NCBI RefSeq assembly: GCF_024435355.1
Contig: NZ_JAMJWG010000002.1
Coordinates: forward strand, 62,001-126,000
Length of the DNA stretch: 64,000 nucleotides
From: Streptomyces odontomachi
GTDB lineage: Bacteria > Actinomycetota > Actinomycetes > Streptomycetales > Streptomycetaceae
Direction: 5' to 3'
Below the pieces are notes generated by a model. That model saw only the letters and a program-made list of their open reading frames with translations, did no database searches and had not been told where the DNA came from. The position numbers were made by a program, and so were the translations under genes. This document shows, in pieces, positions 26,148-34,658 of the stretch (position 1 is its first letter; each line of letters opens with the position of its first letter).

Positions 26148-27923
26148 TCATCCCCCCGATCGGCGTAGCCGCTGTCCCGCGCCGGTCTTCTTCGACGCCG
26201 ACGGCGCCGACTTCTTGGACGCGGACACCACCGGGGTGATCTTCGGCAGCGGCCCCGCCGGGAGGGACTTCGGCGCGGGCTCCTTGTGGACGAAGGCGGC
26301 GCGCAGCGCGTGATAGGGCGCCGTCGGGTCGTAGAAGACACGGCGCATCCGGGCCAGCTCCTCGTCCCGGTAGCTGCTCAGCGGCTTCACCGCCTGCTCG
26401 CGGGCGCGGGTCGCCTTCTTCTCGGTGATCCGCTGGTGGGTGGCCGGGTCCTCGGCGAGAGCTGCGGCACGTTGGGCCACCTGGGTGGCGAAGCCCTGCG
26501 GGCTGCTGGGCAGCACATGGTCCACCAGGCCGAGGCGCCGCGCCGTGGCCGCGCTGAGCGGCTGGGCCTCCCGCAGCAGCGCGTCGGCGGTCTCCGGACC
26601 GACCCGGCGGGGCAGCGTGTAGGTCACGTACTCGGAGCCGGGCAGGCCCATCAGACGGTAGTGCGGGTTGAGGACACAGCCCGAGCGGCACCACACCTCG
26701 TCCGCGGCGAGCGCCAGCATCACCCCGCCGGCTGCGGCGTTGCCGGACAGCGCGGCGACGACGAGCCGGTCGGTGGTGGTGAGCACCGCCTCCACGACGT
26801 CGTCGACGGCCTGGATGTTGGCCCAGGACTCGTCGGCGGGGCTGGCCGCGGCCTCGATGACGCCCAGGTGGATGCCGTTGGAGAAGAAGTCCCGGGTGCC
26901 GCCGATGACCAGCACCCGGGTCGGCCGGGTGCAGGCGAACCGGTAGGCGGCGAGCAGCCGACGGCACTGCACGGTGCTCATGGCGCCGCCGGGGAAGGAG
27001 AACCGCACGAATCCGACGCCGTCCTGCTCCTGGTACCGGATCTCGCTGAACGTACGGCGGTTCACGGGTACTTGGAGTGGCGCCGGGACCTCGGGCAGCG
27101 GCGGCAGCCGCTCGTCCAGGGCGAGCGTGGCGGGCAGCCGGAAGGTGGGCCGGCCATCGGGGCGACGGCGCGGGCGCAGCTGCGGGATCCACACCGCGCC
27201 GTCGGTGGTGGCCCGGCAGATCGCCTGCGCACGGGTGGCGATGACCGCACCGGGGCGGCCGCGCAACTGGTCCTCCGGGTGGCCGCCGTGCAGGTACCAC
27301 TCCTCGCCGAACAGCTCGTCGAGCACGCCGGGCTGGGAGTCGGCCGCGCGCAGGGTGCGCAGCACGGTGGTGGTCGAGGCCTCCTTCCAGTCGATGCGGC
27401 GCTCGCTCTGGGCGAGGTGGGGGCGTGCCCTGACCTGGAGGTGCTGCTGCGGGCGTGGCCGGTAGGTGCCGGAGGTGAAACGGGCGACGGCGAGCATGAC
27501 CGCTTCGAGCGCCGCGTCGGCCACCTCGCCCCGGTAGATGTCGCTCTTGCCGGTCGCGGGCAGCGTGAAGGAGGCGGACGCCCAGATGTCGCCGGCGTCC
27601 AGCTCGGCCTCCGCCTGGAGGACGGTCACCCCCCAGGCGGCCCGGCCCTCCTGGATGGCCCGGTCGAGGGATGACGGGCCACGGTCGCCGGGCGGCCCCG
27701 GATGCACGATCAGGCAGGTGTGGCGGGTGAAGACGTCCTCGGGGATGGCCGTCTTCAGCATCGGCGCGATGATCAGTTTCGGGTCGTGCCGCTCGGCCGC
27801 GGCACGCACCGCGGCGGCGTCGTGCACCACCGCATGGGCGACGGTGTGGCCGCGGTCGCGTAGTTCGGCGTCGATCCGCTGGGTGAGGCTGTTGAACGCG
27901 CTGGCGATGAGCAGGATCCGCAC
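26148..27923 (-). CDS. hypX: HypX/HoxX, aerobic CO-ligand synthesis for [NiFe] centre
   Basis: About 591 aa in two modules. The N-terminal half is a formyl-transferase-like domain (ILLIASAFNSLTQRID, HPGPPGDRGPSSLD); the C-terminal half is a crotonase domain (FFSNGIHLGVIEAA, ALSGNAAAGGVMLALAADEVW), followed by a Lys/Pro-rich tail. HypX takes formyl from formyl-tetrahydrofolate onto CoA and releases CO for the Fe(CN)2CO site, allowing maturation in air. GTG 27923 is used (GGAGG 5 nt before); a long in-frame upstream extension is repeat-like and non-coding. Located between the structural and hypABCDE operons. Confidence 0.92.
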   Translation of the reverse strand: MRILLIASAFNSLTQRIDAELRDRGHTVAHAVVHDAAAVRAAAERHDPKLIIAPMLKTAIPEDVFTRHTCLIVHPGPPGDRGPSSLDRAIQEGRAAWGVTVLQAEAELDAGDIWASASFTLPATGKSDIYRGEVADAALEAVMLAVARFTSGTYRPRPQQHLQVRARPHLAQSERRIDWKEASTTTVLRTLRAADSQPGVLDELFGEEWYLHGGHPEDQLRGRPGAVIATRAQAICRATTDGAVWIPQLRPRRRPDGRPTFRLPATLALDERLPPLPEVPAPLQVPVNRRTFSEIRYQEQDGVGFVRFSFPGGAMSTVQCRRLLAAYRFACTRPTRVLVIGGTRDFFSNGIHLGVIEAAASPADESWANIQAVDDVVEAVLTTTDRLVVAALSGNAAAGGVMLALAADEVWCRSGCVLNPHYRLMGLPGSEYVTYTLPRRVGPETADALLREAQPLSAATARRLGLVDHVLPSSPQGFATQVAQRAAALAEDPATHQRITEKKATRAREQAVKPLSSYRDEELARMRRVFYDPTAPYHALRAAFVHKEPAPKSLPAGPLPKITPVVSASKKSAPSASKKTGAGQRLRRSGG

Positions 27924-28504
27924 CACGACCTCCAGGGTGACGCGTGCCGCGTCGTCGGCTTGGGTGAGTACCGCGGCGGCATGCGGAGCGGGGTGCCACC
28001 GCCGCGCGTCCGGCGGGCGCCACGACCGTGCGCCGCGGCGGCCCCGGCCGCGAGGGCCCGGGGGCGCCGGCTGGGGCCTCTCGTTTGGATCGTGCCGGGC
28101 TCGCGGGGTCCGGCGCGCGCGTCTGCCGCGTTGCCGTCGGTCGCCGACGCACCGCGTCGACTCCCTCCTCCCCCACGCCGTCAAGGCAGTGGGGGAGCAC
28201 CAGACCTCGCTCCCTGATCCAGCCTGATCCAAACGAAAGACCGTGAGCAGCGCGGGCGCAGCTGCCGCGGTGGCCGGGGCCGGCCCGCGGTGCTGCACGG
28301 GCGCGACATGAGGGATCGTGCCTCGCCGTCCTGGCACTTTCCGGATGGCTCGGCCGGCGAGGGAACGCAGTTGCGCCTATCGGGCGAAGACACGCGCGGC
28401 GTTCGGGCTCGCGGCCCGCTGCGGGCGCAGGTCGTTCCTAGAGTGCGAGCGGCATTCCTTTCCGGCAGGCGGCCCTTCTTCCTATCGCTGGAGCGACCCG
28501 CACC
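27924..28504. other. Divergent intergenic region with a repeat element
   Basis: 581 bp between hypX (minus) and hypA (plus). It contains a roughly 156-bp element bounded by 11-bp inverted repeats (28081-28236) with an internal hairpin (28168-28197). A possible -10, TAGAGT (28439-28444), stands 60 bp before hypA. Reading frames running through it are GC-driven. Confidence 0.55.
28081..28236. repeat. Intergenic repeat element with 11-bp terminal inverted repeats
   Basis: TCGTTTGGATC (28081-28091) and GATCCAAACGA (28226-28236) are exact inverted copies. Inside, CTCCCCCAC-GCC (28168-28179) pairs with GGC-a-GTGGGGGAG (28185-28197). Read on the minus strand, GTCTGGTGCTCCCC...CTGCCTTG...GTCGACGCGG matches the element near 35610-35720, so it belongs to a dispersed Streptomyces intergenic family. 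Confidence 0.65.
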
Positions 28505-28861
28505 ATGCACGAGCTGTCGATCGCCACCGCCCTCGTCGAGCAGGCCGAGGCGGTGTCGCGACGGCACGGGGACGCGGCGGTGGCGACGGTGCGGGTGCGC
28601 GTCGGGGAGCTGGCCGGGGTGGTGGCCGACGCCCTGCGGTTCTCCTTCGACGTGGCCCGGGCGGGCACGGCGGCCGCAACGGCGCTGCTGGTCGTCGAGG
28701 ACGTGCCGGCGCTGGCCCGCTGTGCGCCGTGCGGGGTCACCTTCGCGGTGGGCTCGCCGCCCCTCCTGTGGTGCCCGCACTGCGATGCGGCCACGTCGGG
28801 CGTGGTCAGCGGGCGGGAGCTGGAGATCACCGCCGTCGAACTGCACGAAGGCACCGGCTGA
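28505..28861 (+). CDS. hypA: HypA, nickel metallochaperone
   Basis: A 118 aa protein. MHE at the N-terminus gives the nickel ligand His2, and two CxxC pairs (Cys73/76 CAPC, Cys90/93 CPHC) form the structural zinc site. It works with HypB to insert nickel into HhyL after the Fe(CN)2CO group is in place. First gene of the hypABCDE set; hypB follows after 22 bp. Length and motifs are typical. Confidence 0.95.
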   Translation: MHELSIATALVEQAEAVSRRHGDAAVATVRVRVGELAGVVADALRFSFDVARAGTAAATALLVVEDVPALARCAPCGVTFAVGSPPLLWCPHCDAATSGVVSGRELEITAVELHEGTG

Positions 28862-28883
28862 TGTGCCAGGAAGGAGCACGTGG

Positions 28884-29735
28884 ATGTGCAAGGTCGTCGA
28901 GGTGCGGCGGGCGGTGCTCGCCGAGAACGACACGCTGGCCGCCGCGCTGCGTGCCGAGCTCACGGCACGTGGCACCCTCCTGGTCAATCTGCTGTCCAGC
29001 CCGGGCAGCGGCAAGACGGCGCTGCTGGAACGGCTGCTCGGGTGCTGTGCCGAAGGGGGCATGCACGTCGCGGCGCTCACCGCCGACCTCGCCACCGAGA
29101 ACGACGCCCGGCGACTCGCCCGGGCCGGGGTGCCGGTCCAGCAGGTGCTGACCGGCGGCCTGTGCCACCTGGAGTGCGAGCAGCTGCGGGCCCGGCTGGA
29201 CGGCTGGCTCCCGGACGGCACCGAGGTGCTGTTCGTGGAGAACGTCGGCAATCTGGTCTGCCCGGCCGCCTACGACCTCGGCGAACGTCTGCGGATCGCG
29301 CTGATGTCGGTGACGGAGGGCGAGGACAAGCCGCTGAAGTATCCGGCCGCCTTCGGCCTGGCCCACCTCGTGGTGCTGACCAAGACCGACCTGCTCACCG
29401 CGGTCGGCTTCGACAGCGCGGCGTTCGAACGGCACGTGGCGGCCGTCAACCCCGGCGTGGAGGTGGTCCACACCTCCGCCCGCACCGGCGACGGGCTCCA
29501 GACGCTGCTGGAGCGGGTCCGGGCGGTGTGCCACGGGGCGACGCCGCACCGGCCCGTGCTGGCGGCCCGGCACCTGAGCGAGTTCGGGCACGACCACGGC
29601 AGCGCGGCTGCCCCGCACGAGCACGCGGCTTCGCCGCACGGGGTCGACACCGATCCCGCCCACGCACCCGAGGGTGACGACGCCGCTCACCCGCCCGAGC
29701 ACCGCCGGCGATGCGCACCGGCCGAGACCCGCTGA
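28884..29735 (+). CDS. hypB: HypB, GTPase for nickel insertion
   Basis: A 283 aa protein starting at ATG 28884 behind AAGGAG. It is a SIMIBI GTPase with P-loop SSPGSGKT (residues 38-45), [13 protein letters not shown] (base specificity) and HTSARTGDG. It lacks the N-terminal histidine tract of rhizobial HypB but carries a His-rich C-terminal tail (about 235-283; HDHG, HEH, HPPEH), which may store or pass nickel. It is encoded right after hypA, with which it acts. Confidence 0.95.
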   Translation: MCKVVEVRRAVLAENDTLAAALRAELTARGTLLVNLLSSPGSGKTALLERLLGCCAEGGMHVAALTADLATENDARRLARAGVPVQQVLTGGLCHLECEQLRARLDGWLPDGTEVLFVENVGNLVCPAAYDLGERLRIALMSVTEGEDKPLKYPAAFGLAHLVVLTKTDLLTAVGFDSAAFERHVAAVNPGVEVVHTSARTGDGLQTLLERVRAVCHGATPHRPVLAARHLSEFGHDHGSAAAPHEHAASPHGVDTDPAHAPEGDDAAHPPEHRRRCAPAETR

Positions 29736-29823
29736 CCGCGCACGGCGCACGCCCCCCGCACCCTGCGCCGCACATCCCACCCGAGAACCCCGCAGACCCC
29801 CCGCACCGAACAAGGAGGCGCCC

Positions 29824-30222
29824 ATGTGCCTGGCAGTGCCCGGCAAAGTGGTGGCCACACAGGAACGCGACGGCATCCCCATGGCGAAGGTCGACTTCGG
29901 AGGGGTCGTCAAGGACGTCTGCCTGGCCTATCTGCCGGACATCGAGATCGGTGACTGGACGATCGTGCACGTCGGTTTCGCCCTCCAGCGGCTGGACGAG
30001 GAGTCGGCGCTCGCCACGCTGGAACTCTTCGGCCGGATCGGCGCCCTGGAGGAGGAGTTCGGCGACGCCTGGCAGCGCGCCGCCGCGGAGGCGGGTGCCG
30101 AACTCCCGCCGGGCATTCCGCCGCAACCACCCGCGGCGCCGGTGCCGGACACCCCGTCACCGGAGGCGGTCGGCCCGCCATCCGCGGACCGCGCACCACG
30201 TACGACAACGGGCGAGCAGTGA
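29824..30222 (+). CDS. hypC: HypC-family chaperone with Pro-rich C-terminal extension
   Basis: A 132 aa protein. MCLAVPGKV is the signature N-terminus; Cys2 is exposed after Met removal and binds the iron carrier and the large subunit. The first 85 residues are ordinary HypC; the last 45 are Pro/Ala-rich and probably disordered, making it longer than the usual 75-95 aa. AAGGAGG precedes the ATG. It forms the HypCD complex with the next gene product, 13 bp downstream. Confidence 0.95.
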   Translation: MCLAVPGKVVATQERDGIPMAKVDFGGVVKDVCLAYLPDIEIGDWTIVHVGFALQRLDEESALATLELFGRIGALEEEFGDAWQRAAAEAGAELPPGIPPQPPAAPVPDTPSPEAVGPPSADRAPRTTTGEQ

Positions 30223-30235
30223 AGGGTCAGGCACG

Positions 30236-31486
30236 ATGAAGTACATCACGGAGTTCAACGATCCGGCCCTGGCCGAGCGGCTGCTGGCCGACATCCGCGC
30301 CACCGTCACCCGGCCGTGGGCCCTGATGGAGGTCTGCGGCGGACAGACCCATTCGATCATCCGGCACGGCATCGACCAGCTGTTGCCGGAGTGCCTGGAG
30401 CTGATCCACGGGCCCGGCTGCCCGGTCTGCGTGACCCCGCTGGAGATGATCGACAAGGCCCTGGCCATCGCTTCCAGGCCCGAGGTGATCTTCTGTTCGT
30501 TCGGGGACATGCTGCGTGTCCCGGGGACCGGCGGGGATCTGTTCCGGGTCAAGAGCGCGGGCGGTGACGTGCGGGTGGTGTACTCGCCGCTGGACGCCGT
30601 ACGGATCGCCCAGCGGCACCCGGACCGCGAGGTGGTGTTCTTCGGCATCGGCTTCGAGACGACGGCGCCGGCCAACGTGATGGCGGTGCACCAGGCCCGC
30701 CGGCTGGGCCTGGCCAACTTCAGCCTGCTGGTCTCGCATGTGCGCGTGCCGCCCGCCATCGAGGCGATCATGCGCTCCCCCGGCTGCCGTGTGCAGGGCT
30801 TCCTGGCCGCCGGGCACGTGTGCAGCGTGATGGGCACCGGCGAGTATCCGGCGCTGGCCGAACGCCACCGGGTGCCCATCGTCGTCACCGGTTTCGAACC
30901 GCTGGACATCCTGGAGGGCGTCCGGCGCGCCGTGCACCAGCTGGAACGCGGCGAGCACCGGGTCGACAACGCCTATCCGCGTGCCGTGCGCGAGGAGGGC
31001 AACCCGGCGGCGCTCGCGATGCTCGAGGAGGTGTTCGTGACCGCCGACCGGGCCTGGCGGGGCATCGGGGTCATCCCGGACAGCGGCTGGCGGCTCGCCC
31101 CCGCGCTGCGCGCGTACGACGCCGAGCACCGTTTCGAGGTCACCGACGTGTGCACCGAGGAGTCGGCGGCCTGCCGCAGCGGCGAGGTCCTGCAAGGGCA
31201 CATCAAGCCGCACGAGTGCGCCGAGTTCGGCACCCGGTGCACACCGCGTACGCCGCTCGGCGCGACGATGGTCTCCAGTGAGGGCGCGTGCGCCGCGTAC
31301 TACCTCTACCGGCGGCTGCGGCCACCCGCCGCAGGGACCGCGTCACCACCGGCGGCCGAGCACGCACCGGCTGCGGCACGCGCGGGCGTCGGCGAGGACA
31401 CGACGGCACCCCCGGCGTCCGTGCCCTCTGTGGCGTCGGTGCCGGCGACGGTGACGGCCGGTGGGGAGGCGGGTTCCGTTGACTGA
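30236..31486 (+). CDS. hypD: HypD, Fe-S scaffold for Fe(CN)2CO assembly
   Basis: A 416 aa protein. Conserved HypD motifs are MEVCGGQTH (Cys34), [10 protein letters not shown] (Cys62, Cys65), [20 protein letters not shown] and the C-terminal cysteines ([20 protein letters not shown]) that hold the [4Fe-4S] cluster. With HypC it carries the iron on which CN and CO are mounted. About 45 Ala/Pro/Thr-rich residues form an unusual tail beyond the family end. Its stop overlaps the start of hypE. Confidence 0.96.
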   Translation: MKYITEFNDPALAERLLADIRATVTRPWALMEVCGGQTHSIIRHGIDQLLPECLELIHGPGCPVCVTPLEMIDKALAIASRPEVIFCSFGDMLRVPGTGGDLFRVKSAGGDVRVVYSPLDAVRIAQRHPDREVVFFGIGFETTAPANVMAVHQARRLGLANFSLLVSHVRVPPAIEAIMRSPGCRVQGFLAAGHVCSVMGTGEYPALAERHRVPIVVTGFEPLDILEGVRRAVHQLERGEHRVDNAYPRAVREEGNPAALAMLEEVFVTADRAWRGIGVIPDSGWRLAPALRAYDAEHRFEVTDVCTEESAACRSGEVLQGHIKPHECAEFGTRCTPRTPLGATMVSSEGACAAYYLYRRLRPPAAGTASPPAAEHAPAAARAGVGEDTTAPPASVPSVASVPATVTAGGEAGSVD

Positions 31487-32540
31487 CACCGTGCTCGACG
31501 CAACGGCCTGGACGTGCCCCGCGCCGCTGCGCGACCACCCCGTCGTGGTGATGGGCCACGGCGGGGGCGGCGCGCTGTCGGCGGAGCTGATGGAGCACCT
31601 CTTCGCGCCCGCCTATGGCAACGAGGTGCTCGCCGGCCTCACCGACTCCGCCGAGGTACGGCTCGGCGGCGCACGGCTGGCGCTGTCCACCGACTCGTAC
31701 GTGGTGCGGCCGCTGTTCTTCCCCGGTGGCTCGATCGGCGACCTGGCGGTCAACGGGACCGTGAACGACCTGGCCATGTCCGGCGCCCGTGCGGCGTTCC
31801 TGTCAGCCGCGTTCATCCTGGAGGAGGGCACGGAGCTGACCGTGGTCGGACGGGTGGCGCAGGCCGTCGGCGCGGCGGCGCGGACGGCCGGGGTCACGGT
31901 GGTCACCGGTGACACCAAGGTCGTCGACTCCGGGCACGGTGACGGGATCTACCTGAACACGTCCGGCATCGGGCTGATCCCGGACGGCGTCGACATCCGG
32001 CCGCAGCGTGCCAGGCCGGGCGACGTGGTGCTGGTCAGCGGGCCCGTCGGCCTGCACGGGATCGCGATCCTGAGCGTGCGTGAGGGGCTGGAGTTCGGGG
32101 TGGACGTGGCCAGCGACACCGCACCGCTCGGCGGTCTCGTCGAGGCGATGCTGGCCGTCACCCGCGATCTGCACGTCCTGCGGGATCCCACCCGCGGCGG
32201 CCTGGCGACCAGCCTCAACGAGATCGCGGCGGCGTCCGGCACCGGCATCGTCATCGACGAGCACCGGGTGCCGGTGCCCGAGCCGGTGACCGCGGCCTGC
32301 GGGTTCCTCGGGCTCGACCCCTGGTACGTGGCGAACGAGGGGCGCCTGGTCGCCCTGGTGCCGCCCGCCGACGCCGAGGCGGTGCTGGCCGCGATGCGGG
32401 CCCATCCGTCCGGGGCCGGTGCCGCCGTGATCGGCAGCTGCGTAGCCGATCACCCCGGAGGTGTGGTCGCGCGGTCGCGGTTCGGGGGGACCCGGGTGGT
32501 GGAGCTGCCGATCGGGGAGCAGTTGCCGAGGATCTGCTGA
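31479..32540 (+). CDS. hypE: HypE, carbamoyl-dehydratase for CN ligand synthesis
   Basis: About 353 aa. The PurM/ThiL fold is marked by [54 protein letters not shown] and [15 protein letters not shown]; the essential C-terminal cysteine is present (PRIC end). It dehydrates a HypF-delivered thiocarbamate to thiocyanate. TTG 31479, with GGGGAGG 9 nt upstream, overlaps hypD by 8 bp; GTG 31491 is an alternative. It is the last gene of the plus-strand hyp set; no hypF follows. Confidence 0.95.
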   Translation: MTDTVLDATAWTCPAPLRDHPVVVMGHGGGGALSAELMEHLFAPAYGNEVLAGLTDSAEVRLGGARLALSTDSYVVRPLFFPGGSIGDLAVNGTVNDLAMSGARAAFLSAAFILEEGTELTVVGRVAQAVGAAARTAGVTVVTGDTKVVDSGHGDGIYLNTSGIGLIPDGVDIRPQRARPGDVVLVSGPVGLHGIAILSVREGLEFGVDVASDTAPLGGLVEAMLAVTRDLHVLRDPTRGGLATSLNEIAAASGTGIVIDEHRVPVPEPVTAACGFLGLDPWYVANEGRLVALVPPADAEAVLAAMRAHPSGAGAAVIGSCVADHPGGVVARSRFGGTRVVELPIGEQLPRIC

Positions 32541-32559
32541 GCGTGGCCGGCGGTTCCGG

Positions 32560-33546
32560 TCAGGGCCCCGCGGGCATCGGGTGCGCGACGCCCGGGATCC
32601 CGTGGTCCGCCAGGGGGCCCACTGTCAGGCCGGCGGCGCGGCAGTGGGTGACCAGGTCGGGGAGCATGTCGAGGGTCGCACGCCAGCAGCCGGGTGCGGC
32701 GGTGCGGTCGCTGTCGTGGAGCAGCACCGTGCCGCCGCCGCGCAGTTGGCCCCGCACGGTGGCCAGCACGGACGCCGCGGTCGCCGTCTCGGTCCAGTCC
32801 CGCCCCCAGGCCGTCCAGAGCACCGGCCGCAGTCCGCAGCGCCGCGCCGCCAGCCACCGGCCGCCGGTGAGGATCCCGTACGGCGGGCGGTACCAGCGCG
32901 GTGCGACCCCGGTGAGGTGCGCGAGCGCGGCCACGGCGCGGCCGACGTCCCGGAGGTCGCGGCCCGGTGCGGGCAGCCAGGGGCGGCCGTGCGTCCAGCC
33001 GTGCACGGCGAGCTCATGGCCGCGTCGGGCGATGTCGCGGGTGAGGGCGGGGTGGCGCACCACGGCCTCGCCGAGCACGAAGAACGTGGCGCGCACGGAC
33101 AGCCGGTCCAGGTGGTCGAGGAAGTGCGGGGTGCTGTTCGGGTCCGGCCCGTCGTCGAACGTCAGGGCCACATGGCCCGGTTCGCCGGTGCCGGCGAGCC
33201 CGGGGAAGAGCGTGCGACGGACGCCGGGCAGCCAGGTGCCGGCCGGGAGGACGTGGCCGGCCAACGCCAGCGCCGCCGTGGTGGCCAGGGCCGTGACGAC
33301 GGCCGGTCCGGGGCCGCGCGGGGCAAGGGCCGCCGCACGGCTGGGGTCGGGCCGGCGGTTCGCCCCCGGCAGGCGGGACGGTGCGCGCGGCCGCCGGCCG
33401 GCCTGCGGCGCGCCGCGGCGTACCGGCGGCGTCGACGGCGGGTATGCCCGGTGCCGGCCCTGGAACTGGCCCCAGCCCTGGAACTGGCCCCGGCCCTGAG
33501 GCTGGCCCCGGCCCTGAGGCTGGTCCTGGACGTCGCGGATGGTCAT
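32560..33546 (-). CDS. NodB-type polysaccharide deacetylase, membrane-anchored
   Basis: A 328 aa protein. The N-terminus is a cytoplasmic low-complexity stretch (repeats of QPQGRG and QFQGWG from an 18-bp DNA repeat), then one helix (AVVTALATTAALALAGHVLP), then the extracellular NodB domain: LTFDDGPDPNS (metal Asp-Asp), HGWTHGRP (two metal His), RWYRPPYG and VLLHDSD. It should remove acetyl groups from peptidoglycan or another wall glycan. ATG 33546 has GAGAGGAAGG before it. Its 5' third overlaps the open frame of the upstream transporter gene. Confidence 0.88.
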   Translation of the reverse strand: MTIRDVQDQPQGRGQPQGRGQFQGWGQFQGRHRAYPPSTPPVRRGAPQAGRRPRAPSRLPGANRRPDPSRAAALAPRGPGPAVVTALATTAALALAGHVLPAGTWLPGVRRTLFPGLAGTGEPGHVALTFDDGPDPNSTPHFLDHLDRLSVRATFFVLGEAVVRHPALTRDIARRGHELAVHGWTHGRPWLPAPGRDLRDVGRAVAALAHLTGVAPRWYRPPYGILTGGRWLAARRCGLRPVLWTAWGRDWTETATAASVLATVRGQLRGGGTVLLHDSDRTAAPGCWRATLDMLPDLVTHCRAAGLTVGPLADHGIPGVAHPMPAGP

Positions 33547-34654
33547 CGCCTTCCTCTCCGTGTCGTCGTGCGGTGCCGTACGGGTCACGCCGTGGTCGTC
33601 GTCGCGGCCCCGCGTCGTCGTCGCGCGACGACGGGCGGCTGCCCCGGCCGCTGCCGCGCCGCGCGCCGCGACGCCCACCCCGCCCGGGGCGCCGCCACTG
33701 GCGCCACCGTGGGGGGCGCTTCGGCAGTGCTCGTGCGCCGCCGGGGGCGCTGTCCCAGTCCGAGGAGCTGCCTGCCACCGCAGGCGACCGGGCCAGGCCC
33801 GTGGTGCCCGCGGCGATCAGGCAGGCGCCCAGCGCACCGGCCAGCGGATGGTCGCCCAGGGCGACCCGCTCGCCGAACAGCGCCCAGCCGAGGACGACGC
33901 TGACGAGGGCGTCCCCGAGGGTCAGCGCCGGCTGGGAGGCCGCCAGCGTGCCGGCGCGCAGGGTGCTCTGCAATAGGACGAAGCTGAGCAGGCCGACCAC
34001 TCCGGTGGCGTAGAGGTAGCCGCTGGCGAACACCGTCGACCAGCCCTCCGGGATCCGCCCGGTGACCTCCTTGATCAGGGCGGCCGTGGTGCCGAAGCCG
34101 ATGGCGGTGATGCTGCCGAGCACGGTGGCGCGCGGGGTGCCGCGCACTTCGTGCGCGACGAGCAGGAGCAGCGCCACGGCCAGGGCGAGGCCGGCGCCGA
34201 CCGGCAGCCAGCGGTACGGGTCGGCGATGGCGGAGCCGCCCGAGGGCGCGGCTGCGGCCATGAACAGGGCCAGGCCCCCGGCGAGCATCAGGAAGGACAG
34301 CCAGGTGATCGGGTCGGGGCGGTGGTGGAAGAGGACGCTGCCCAGCAGCAGCGTGAACAGCAGCTCGCTGGCGAGCAGCGGCTGCACCACCGACAGCTCC
34401 CCCGTGGTCAGCGCCCCCGCCTGGAACGCCGCGGCCAGCACCAGCGCCGCCGAGCCGGCCAGCCAGTGGGGGCGCCGCAGCAGTCCCACGACCCGGCGCA
34501 GCGCCTGGCGGCGCCGGGACCCGGCGTACGCGGGGTGTGCGCCACCGGCCGCTTCGTCGTACTGCTGCTCGACCGCCGCGCGCCGCTGGAGCACGGAGGC
34601 CGCGCCGTTGGCCAGCGCCGCCAGCAGCGCGAGGGTCGCCGTCAGGGCGTCCAC
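33014..34654 (-). CDS. EamA/DMT-type multi-helix transporter with anomalous C-terminus
   Basis: The first 290 or so residues form ten hydrophobic helices in two repeats (LALLAALANGAASVLQRRA, LTTGELSVVQPLLASELLF; LAASQPALTLGDALVSVVLGWALFGE), the DMT layout of metabolite or cation exporters. The frame then continues through an Arg/Gly/Pro-rich 250-codon tail to a stop at 33014, overlapping 533 bp of the deacetylase gene in another frame. Either the natural stop was lost by frameshift near 33.75 kb, or a long disordered tail is made. The start is GTG 34654, 4 bp after the SDR stop. Confidence 0.65.
   Translation of the reverse strand: MDALTATLALLAALANGAASVLQRRAAVEQQYDEAAGGAHPAYAGSRRRQALRRVVGLLRRPHWLAGSAALVLAAAFQAGALTTGELSVVQPLLASELLFTLLLGSVLFHHRPDPITWLSFLMLAGGLALFMAAAAPSGGSAIADPYRWLPVGAGLALAVALLLLVAHEVRGTPRATVLGSITAIGFGTTAALIKEVTGRIPEGWSTVFASGYLYATGVVGLLSFVLLQSTLRAGTLAASQPALTLGDALVSVVLGWALFGERVALGDHPLAGALGACLIAAGTTGLARSPAVAGSSSDWDSAPGGARALPKRPPRWRQWRRPGRGGRRGARRGSGRGSRPSSRDDDAGPRRRPRRDPYGTARRHGEEGDDHPRRPGPASGPGPASGPGPVPGLGPVPGPAPGIPAVDAAGTPRRAAGRPAAARTVPPAGGEPPARPQPCGGPCPARPRTGRRHGPGHHGGAGVGRPRPPGRHLAARRPSHALPRARRHRRTGPCGPDVRRRAGPEQHPALPRPPGPAVRARHVLRARRGRGAPPRPHPRHRPTRP
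33460..33531. repeat. 18-bp in-gene tandem repeat (4 units)
   Basis: Four 18-bp units of the type CTGGAACTGGCCCCAGCC / CTGAGGCTGGCCCCGGCC (33460-33477, -33495, -33513, -33531). On the minus strand they encode hexapeptide repeats at the deacetylase N-terminus; copy number probably varies between strains. Confidence 0.85.
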
Positions 34655-34658
34655 AGCA

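Noticed and set aside
27924..28337. N-terminal extension of HypX to an upstream ATG
   Set aside because: The extension is Arg/Pro-rich and crosses the repeat element; GTG 27923 with GGAGG gives the normal family length.
28290..28883. N-terminal extension of HypB
   Set aside because: It would overlap all of hypA in another frame; ATG 28884 with AAGGAG matches known HypB starts.
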